From the NCBI GenBank assembly GCA_030689285.1, contig JAUYJM010000019.1, forward strand, positions 1 through 8,366: a stretch of 8,366 bases of DNA. The letters are read 5' to 3'. Shown piece by piece: positions 5,109 to 8,366 of the stretch (positions within the stretch are counted from its first letter, which is position 1; each line of letters starts with the position of its first letter). The position numbers and the translations under genes are program-made. Under the pieces are notes generated by a model. That model had not been told where the DNA came from, ran no database searches, and worked only from the letters and a program-made list of their open reading frames with translations. This DNA is from a bacterium (lineage in GTDB: Bacteria > Patescibacteriota > Minisyncoccia > Phycocordibacterales > GCA-002787175).

Positions 5109-5278
5109 AGGTAATCGCATTTGTTTAGCCTAAAATTTTATCATTTTAAAACATCCTATATCACCTCGTTCTTTGGAACTGGGGTTGCGGATAAAAATTT
5201 AAAAATGCGCCAAAACAAAATGGATTACCATTCTTAGGCAAACCGCTTCGTCTTATGAACGAGCGGTTTTGCTTTTTT
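5109..5278 (+). ncRNA. Candidate non-coding RNA, about 170 nt, 6S-like overall shape
   Basis: The unit has a strong promoter at one end and an intrinsic terminator at the other, with no convincing reading frame between. Starting one base after the predicted transcription start, GGTAATC (5110-5116) pairs with GATTACC (5223-5229), and the flanking CATTTG (5118-5123) continues the helix with CAAAATG (5216-5222, one bulge). Further in, CATTTTAAA (5132-5140) pairs with TTTAAAAATG (5188-5197, one bulge), and GTTC-TTTG-GAAC (5168-5179) makes an apical hairpin. A long, bulged hairpin with closed ends and interior unpaired regions, of this length, is the shape of 6S RNA, which binds RNA polymerase holoenzyme. 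I cannot match conserved 6S bases, so the identity is only a suggestion; the RNA gene itself is better supported. Confidence 0.55.
5238..5278 (+). terminator. Intrinsic terminator of the 5109 RNA
   Basis: GCAAACCGCT-T-CGT (5238-5251) pairs with ACG-AGCGGTTTTGC (5259-5272) with a bulge and slight mismatch, followed by six Ts (5273-5278). Confidence 0.8.
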
Positions 5279-5298
5279 AGGCGGAAAATGTCCATTCA

Positions 5299-5322
5299 AT
5301 AAAATTTTTTCGTCCTATCCTC
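5299..5322 (-). repeat. Dispersed repeat, copy 2
   Basis: The reverse complement of this segment matches 177-200 at 22 of 24 positions. It includes the outer part of the left arm of the palindrome 5314-5427 and the AT-rich bases just outside it. Confidence 0.6.
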
Positions 5323-5427
5323 TGACGGCATGATTTTCGGAACTTGCGAGCGCGGCCTCGCGCGAGCACGAGGAAAATTTCAGCAGAAATTTATCCGTGT
5401 CCGAAAATTATGCCGTCAGGGGATAGG
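5314..5427. repeat. Long palindromic element with a 27-bp stem
   Basis: Arms 5314-5340 and 5401-5427 are complementary over all 27 positions if two G-U pairs are allowed (25 Watson-Crick pairs). The 60-base interior holds smaller helices: GCGAG/CTCGC around 5346-5361 and AAATTTC-AGCA-GAAATTT at about 5374-5391. It lies between the RNA terminator and the ung promoter. The flanking 24-mer is shared with the hairpin cluster at the window start. No T-run follows, so it is not a standard terminator; a dispersed palindromic repeat, possibly a MITE-like or REP-like element, fits better. Confidence 0.75.
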
Positions 5428-5436
5428 TCTGGATAA

Positions 5437-5464
5437 TTGCAAATTTTTAGGCAAATCGTAAACT
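5437..5464 (+). promoter_or_regulatory. Promoter for ung (leaderless)
   Basis: TTGCAA (5437-5442), a 16-base spacer, and TAAACT (5459-5464). The -10 box ends seven bases before the ATG at 5472, so the predicted start falls on the start codon. Confidence 0.6.
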
Positions 5465-5471
5465 AGAGCCT

Positions 5472-6146
5472 ATGGCGAAGGTAAAAATTGAGGAATCATG
5501 GAAGGACGCTCTTTCGGAAGAATTTGAAAAGGAATATTTTAAAACACTCTCCGATTTTGTAAGGAAAGAATATTTAAGCGGCATCGTCTTCCCGCCCCCG
5601 CCGCTTGTCTTTAATGCGTTTGAACTTTGTCCTTTTGACAACCTGAAAGTCGTTATTTTGGGCCAGGACCCGTATCACGGCAAAGGTCAGGCGCATGGGT
5701 TGTGCTTTTCAGTGCCTGAAAACGTTGCCGTGCCGCCATCGCTACAGAATATCTACAAGGAAATCGCGGACGACATTGGCGAAATGCCCAAGATCAAAAA
5801 CGGCAATCTTGAGCATTGGGCGCGGCAAGGAGTACTTCTTCTAAACGCGACTCTCACCGTCAAAGCCCGCGCGGCCGGCTCTCACCAAGGCAAGGGTTGG
5901 GAAGAATTTACAGATTCTGTCATTAGAAAAATTTCGGAGGAAAAGGAGAATATAATCTTTCTTTTGTGGGGCAGATACGCGCAAAACAAAGAAATTTTAA
6001 TAGATGAAAGCAAGCATCTTATTTTAAAGGCGGCTCACCCTTCTCCCTTTTCGGCTTACAACGGATTTTTCGGTTGCAAACACTTCAGCAAAGCGAACGA
6101 TTACCTAAAAAAACGCGGCGAAAATCCGATAAAATGGGTAGAATGA
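5472..6146 (+). CDS. ung: Uracil-DNA glycosylase, family 1
   Basis: This enzyme removes uracil from DNA after cytosine deamination or dUTP incorporation, the first step of base excision repair. At 224 aa it has normal family-1 length. Motif A is GQDPYHGKGQAHGLCFSV (64-81), with the catalytic aspartate D66 and Y68 that excludes thymine; F79 stacks on uracil in the family. LLLNATLTV contains N125, which reads uracil. Motif B is HPSPFSAYNGFFGCKHF (189-205) with H189, including the minor-groove loop. These correspond to E. coli D64, N123 and H187, so the enzyme should be active. The start MAKVKIEESW is typical; no Shine-Dalgarno is present and a -10 box lies seven bases upstream, suggesting a leaderless message. 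It is convergent with ddl, 40 bases apart, with no clear terminator in between. Confidence 0.97.
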   Translation: MAKVKIEESWKDALSEEFEKEYFKTLSDFVRKEYLSGIVFPPPPLVFNAFELCPFDNLKVVILGQDPYHGKGQAHGLCFSVPENVAVPPSLQNIYKEIADDIGEMPKIKNGNLEHWARQGVLLLNATLTVKARAAGSHQGKGWEEFTDSVIRKISEEKENIIFLLWGRYAQNKEILIDESKHLILKAAHPSPFSAYNGFFGCKHFSKANDYLKKRGENPIKWVE

Positions 6147-6186
6147 CTTTCACTCCGCTCCTTTACGCAAAAACTGCTTGTTCCGC

Positions 6187-7176
6187 TTATCTTCGGACAG
6201 TCGCCTCATTGATTATGTGTTCCAAAAACTCCGATACAGACACTCCTACCGCATCAAGCGATTTCGGAAGAAGCGATTCTTTCGTAAGACCGGGTAAAGT
6301 GTTTACCTCCAAAAAATAGACCCCCCTCCTCGGATGCACGATAAAGTCGCTTCTTGAATAATGTCTTAGACCGAGTGTTTCGTGAGCAAAGCGAGCGATT
6401 TCTTGCAGAGTATCGCTCTCTTCCCTGCTAAAATTCCCCGGACACGCAAGTTCGTGCAATTTGTCACTGTACTTTGAATCATAGTCAAACAGGCCCGATT
6501 TTGAAGAAATTTTTATTTCCACCGGCATAAGTGAGTAGGTTTTCTGTCCTCGAAAGTTGTCTATCACGCCGCAAGTCGCCTCCTTCCCATGTATAAATTC
6601 TTCTATCAAAACGTCTTCCGAGACTTGGAAAACTTTTGTGAGCGAGGTTTCAAGACCGCTTAAAGTGTCCGCAAGCTCCACTCCGACGGAAGAACCGAGC
6701 GAAACGGGTTTTATTATGACCGGCATCGGAAAGGTACTGAAAATCTCGCGCGCGAGATTCGGACCAGACTCTTCAATATTGACTTTTCTGTAATGAGGCG
6801 TTTTGAAAACAAAACCCTCATTCGGCAAGCGCTTTTTAAGCGTCTGTTTCGTAAGAAGCTTATTCATAGCCAGAGCAGACGACAGACGGCCTGAACCGGT
6901 AAAAGGAATTTGAAAATCTTCCAGTATCTCCTGTACTTTTCCATCCTCACCGTATTGACCGTGAAGAGCATTCACTACGACATCAAGCTGTCTTAAAATC
7001 TCTTCAGGACTTTTAGGAAGGCCTTCCATATGCCAGACGCCCTTCCTGTCTATAAGAATGTCCACGGGATGGAAACTTTCAGGTAAGCGCGATAAAACCG
7101 TCTGACCGCTTTTTATGGAAACTTCGTATTCCGAAGATGGCCCGCCGCGAAGCACTCCGATTTTTGGTTTCGTCAT
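6187..7176 (-). CDS. ddl: D-alanine--D-alanine ligase
   Basis: This is an ATP-grasp ligase that joins two D-alanines for the peptidoglycan stem peptide, in the cytosol. The 329 residues cover the whole family. The N-terminal domain has GGPSSEYEVS (11-20) with E16, and LHGQYGEDG (71-79). The ATP-grasp part has PVIIKPVSLGSSVGV (152-166) with the nucleotide-binding K156, then DYDSKYS (231-237) at the omega-loop tyrosine region, RSDF with R265 and D267, and FLEVNTLPGLT (278-288) with the magnesium ligands E280 and N282. Together with the SLT-like protein it indicates a peptidoglycan wall. A tyrosine in the omega loop fits a D-Ala-D-Ala rather than D-Ala-D-Lac enzyme, though this is a family-level inference. 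The ATG start has a TAAAAT six bases upstream and no Shine-Dalgarno, again suggesting a leaderless message. It is a single-gene unit as far as seen, without murB, murC or ftsQ beside it. Confidence 0.96.
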   Translation of the reverse strand: MTKPKIGVLRGGPSSEYEVSIKSGQTVLSRLPESFHPVDILIDRKGVWHMEGLPKSPEEILRQLDVVVNALHGQYGEDGKVQEILEDFQIPFTGSGRLSSALAMNKLLTKQTLKKRLPNEGFVFKTPHYRKVNIEESGPNLAREIFSTFPMPVIIKPVSLGSSVGVELADTLSGLETSLTKVFQVSEDVLIEEFIHGKEATCGVIDNFRGQKTYSLMPVEIKISSKSGLFDYDSKYSDKLHELACPGNFSREESDTLQEIARFAHETLGLRHYSRSDFIVHPRRGVYFLEVNTLPGLTKESLLPKSLDAVGVSVSEFLEHIINEATVRR

Positions 7177-7182
7177 ACGTAT

Positions 7183-7188
7183 ATTTTA
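7183..7188 (-). promoter_or_regulatory. Extended -10 box for ddl (leaderless)
   Basis: On the minus strand TAAAAT (7188-7183) is preceded directly by TGT, fitting an extended -10 element, and ends six bases before the ATG at 7176. No good -35 box is found at the usual distance. Confidence 0.55.
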
Positions 7189-7264
7189 ACACAGGTAGGA
7201 CTTACACGTCTGCCTCCCAATTCTCCCATGCTCCCCTGCCAAAGGGGTGAGGAAGCGAATACAT

Positions 7265-7487
7265 GGAGCTTCCGGGAAGGCACGGAGCGCGGGCAGCGCG
7301 AGGCAGGGTTGAAAGATTTTTCCAGCCAGAAAAATACTTTTGACCTTCCGAGTCCGCGAGCCCCGTTAGAAACAAAGTTTCTAACGGGGCGAGGGTGAGG
7401 GGTGGGAGTAAAGGGAGTACCCGAGTCAGCGAGGGGGAGGGATTTCTAAATCCCCCGCCTTTCAGGCACCCCCTTTAGGAAAGGGGG
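7265..7487. repeat. Hairpin-rich intergenic repeat region
   Basis: This fills most of the gap between ddl and the next ORF. Clear helices are 7360-7373/7377-7390 (14 perfect pairs, loop AAA), 7439-7445/7448-7454 (GGGATTT/AAATCCC, with the loop opening by one pair), and 7469-7476/7480-7487 (CCCCCTTT-AGG-AAAGGGGG, eight perfect pairs). A weaker stem joins GGTTGAAAGA with the segment near 7342-7354. The G-rich purine strand around 7390-7440 has repeated GAGGG and GGGAGTA units. The bases 7265-7274 (GGAGCTTCCG) repeat those at 1-10, so this may be related to the cluster at the window start. There is no T-run and no credible coding frame. Confidence 0.65.
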
Positions 7488-7528
7488 AATAAGAGGTGTG
7501 ACTGGTTACTTGAGTTTGACTTGCCAAA

Positions 7529-7936
7529 ATGTCTGGGATGCGGTACGGTTTTGGCAGAATGAACACTAAACCAGCTAAATCGACTGTCTTTCTCCCTATA
7601 ATTCTGCTGTGGATGGATGCCGATGGCAACTTGTGCGCAACGGATGATACTATAGTCGTCGTCCTAAAGTTGCGAACAGACCAAGCGGCAGAATATATGA
7701 ATGCAGCTAAAAAACGCCAATTGCCGGTAGATTTTATGACTGTGGTAAGTCTTGGGATTGCGAGAGTCTTGGCAGTCAGGGGAAAGGGGCTTCCGCAAGC
7801 AGCTTCTTGCAGACCGCTGACGGTCTTTATGGAGCCGACCAACCCTATTCTGGAAGAATTCAATAAAATCGTAAATAACGCCGCTCCTCAAAATGTAACC
7901 CCGTTTTTGGTTGACGTTACTGAACTATGCATGTAA
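7529..7936 (+). CDS. Unrecognised ORF (135 aa or shorter)
   Basis: I do not recognise this product. From the ATG at 7529 it is 135 aa; a start at the ATG at 7559 (MNTKPAKSTVF) gives 125 aa and drops an odd glycine/arginine-rich beginning. Composition is protein-like: a hydrophobic strand VFLPIILLWM, then DADGNLCATDDTIVVVLKLRTDQAAEYMNAAKK, a second hydrophobic stretch near FMTVVSLGIARVLAV, and an acidic end. No signal peptide or known catalytic motif is evident. Neither start has a Shine-Dalgarno or the -10 spacing seen at other genes here. The stop codon lies inside the -10 box of the promoter for the 7946 RNA. The opposing frame on the minus strand (7462-7863) is rich in Ser and Arg and looks like a shadow. 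A genuine accessory gene is somewhat more likely than a chance frame. Confidence 0.45.
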   Translation: MSGMRYGFGRMNTKPAKSTVFLPIILLWMDADGNLCATDDTIVVVLKLRTDQAAEYMNAAKKRQLPVDFMTVVSLGIARVLAVRGKGLPQAASCRPLTVFMEPTNPILEEFNKIVNNAAPQNVTPFLVDVTELCM

Positions 7937-7939
7937 AAT
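7911..7939 (+). promoter_or_regulatory. Strong sigma-70-type promoter for the 7946 RNA
   Basis: TTGACG (7911-7916), exactly 17 bases, TAAAAT (7934-7939). Predicted start is about 7946, the first base of the closing helix of the RNA. It overlaps the last codons and stop of the preceding ORF. Confidence 0.7.
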
Positions 7940-7945
7940 GCAAAT

Positions 7946-8078
7946 GACACGTTCCTTTCTGCAGTTCGGAGAATGTATCAAAATAGCCGTCACGGCGTGT
8001 GCCGAAGGGCGGCATGGCCATGGTTTGATGCCAACTAAAGAACGTGTTCCCGCAGACTGAAAAGTCTGCGGGTTTTTT
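7946..8078 (+). ncRNA. Candidate orphan structured RNA, about 133 nt
   Basis: The predicted 5' end falls at the start of an 11-base arm, ACACGTTCCTT (7947-7957), that pairs with AAGAACGTGT (8038-8047) with one bulged base; a terminator follows at once. Inside the closing helix, TCT/AGA near 7958-7972 can form a small hairpin, and ATCAAA (7977-7982) pairs with TTTGAT (8024-8029). Within that arm GCCG-TCA-CGGC-GTGT-GCCG-AAGGG-CGGC makes two stacked GC-rich helices with a GTGT tetraloop, followed by a palindrome CATGGCCATG. No reading frame of useful length fits. I compared it by eye with SRP RNA, HDV-like ribozymes and several riboswitch classes and found no match. The independent promoter and terminator argue for a trans-acting small RNA rather than a riboswitch. 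Confidence 0.6.
8049..8078 (+). terminator. Intrinsic terminator of the 7946 RNA
   Basis: A perfect 10-bp stem CCCGCAGACT/AGTCTGCGGG (8049-8058 and 8063-8072) with a GAAA tetraloop is followed by six Ts (8073-8078). Confidence 0.93.
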
Positions 8079-8256
8079 CTAATTTCCAACCAAAACGGAT
8101 TTGAAAATGTCCCAGATTGTTTAAAATTTAGTTCCTAGCCACCGCACTGTGCCTTCCATAGCTTTAGCTGTGGCGATGAGTGTGGAAATTTTCCGACCAA
8201 GTTATGAATTTTGCTGTATTACTTTGCTTTGCTCCTTGGGTGCAAAATCAGAATTT

Positions 8257-8329
8257 TGCCCCCATGAGGATTCGAACCTCAATCTCACGCTCCGGAGGCC
8301 TGCGCTCTATCCGATTGAGCTATGGGGGC
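8257..8329 (-). tRNA. tRNA-Arg (anticodon CCG)
   Basis: On the minus strand the acceptor stem GCCCCCA (8329-8323) pairs fully with TGGGGGC (8264-8258). The D arm is GCTC-AATCGGATA-GAGC and the T arm TGAGG-TTCGAAT-CCTCA. The anticodon arm CAGGC-CTCCGGA-GCGTG carries anticodon CCG, which reads CGG. The middle pair of the anticodon stem (positions 29-41) is G-G, a mismatch. The discriminator is A and CCA is not encoded. A small hairpin, GCAAAAT/ATTTTGC, lies directly past the 3' end. Confidence 0.93.
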
Positions 8330-8360
8330 CAGGTGTCAATTTATGTTAAGTCATAGTAGT

Positions 8361-8366
8361 ATTATA
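8361..8366 (-). promoter_or_regulatory. -10 box of the tRNA-Arg promoter at the window edge
   Basis: A perfect TATAAT on the minus strand ends 31 bases before the tRNA 5' end, so the predicted start is about 8354 with a 25-base leader. The -35 box would lie outside the window. Confidence 0.5.

Noticed and set aside
7462..7863. Minus-strand 133-aa frame opposite the 7529 ORF
   Set aside because: Serine- and arginine-rich composition typical of a shadow frame; it runs into the hairpin region at its 3' end and has no start signal.
7998..8047. HDV-like ribozyme, prompted by GGCGGCATGG
   Set aside because: The P1 partner that should follow downstream (a GCCGCC-type strand) is missing, so the nested double pseudoknot cannot form.
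8149..8349. Plus-strand 66-aa frame at the right edge
   Set aside because: It covers tRNA-Arg on the opposite strand and its C-terminal half is simply translated tRNA sequence.

Overview
The window looks like a compact chromosomal stretch from a small-genome bacterium, most likely of the Candidate Phyla Radiation (Patescibacteria, Parcubacteria-like). This is an inference from gene style: almost no Shine-Dalgarno sequences, a membrane-anchored Ada-like zinc-finger-type protein of a kind I associate with that group, short single-domain proteins, solitary rpmA, and intergenic regions full of GC-rich palindromes. The genetic code is the standard bacterial one (TGA reads as stop). tRNA genes lack an encoded CCA. 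No prophage, CRISPR array or insertion sequence is visible.

Layout. 1-224 is a non-coding cluster of five consecutive hairpins. 225-1171 holds a small membrane protein and a membrane-anchored SGNH (GDSL) hydrolase on the plus strand. A Xer-type tyrosine recombinase (1196-2158, minus) converges on them; its leader carries a dif-like half-matching site and a good promoter. A bidirectional terminator (2283-2325) separates it from a secreted lysozyme-like/SLT-type protein (2359-2922, minus), which has a strong promoter and a 5' hairpin with a possible leader peptide. Next come a DnaQ-like DEDDh exonuclease (minus, with terminator), tRNA-Pro(CGG) (plus), and the Ada-like membrane protein (minus). 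A 163-nt near-perfect long hairpin lies between that gene and rpmA (ribosomal protein L27, plus).

The 536-base gap 4935-5471 is not empty. It has a single DnaA-box-like 9-mer (5035-5043), a consensus promoter, a roughly 170-nt RNA candidate folding on itself from its predicted first bases and ending in an intrinsic terminator, and then a 27-bp-stem palindromic element. ung (uracil-DNA glycosylase, plus) and ddl (D-Ala-D-Ala ligase, minus) converge. The 352-base gap 7177-7528 is another hairpin-rich repeat region. It is followed by an unrecognised 135-aa ORF and a second promoter-hairpin-terminator unit, an orphan structured RNA of about 133 nt (7946-8078). 8079-8256 shows nothing beyond a small hairpin next to tRNA-Arg(CCG) (minus) at the right edge.

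How the genes fit together: they are mostly single housekeeping transcription units, not one pathway. ung and the exonuclease concern DNA/RNA maintenance, Xer concerns chromosome dimer resolution or integration, ddl and the SLT-like protein concern peptidoglycan, and rpmA and the tRNAs concern translation. Two things stand out. First, four genes (SGNH hydrolase, exonuclease, ung, ddl) have a -10-like hexamer ending 6-7 nt before the start codon, which predicts leaderless mRNAs. Second, two compact RNA genes each begin, at the predicted transcription start, with a strand that pairs with the sequence just before the terminator.
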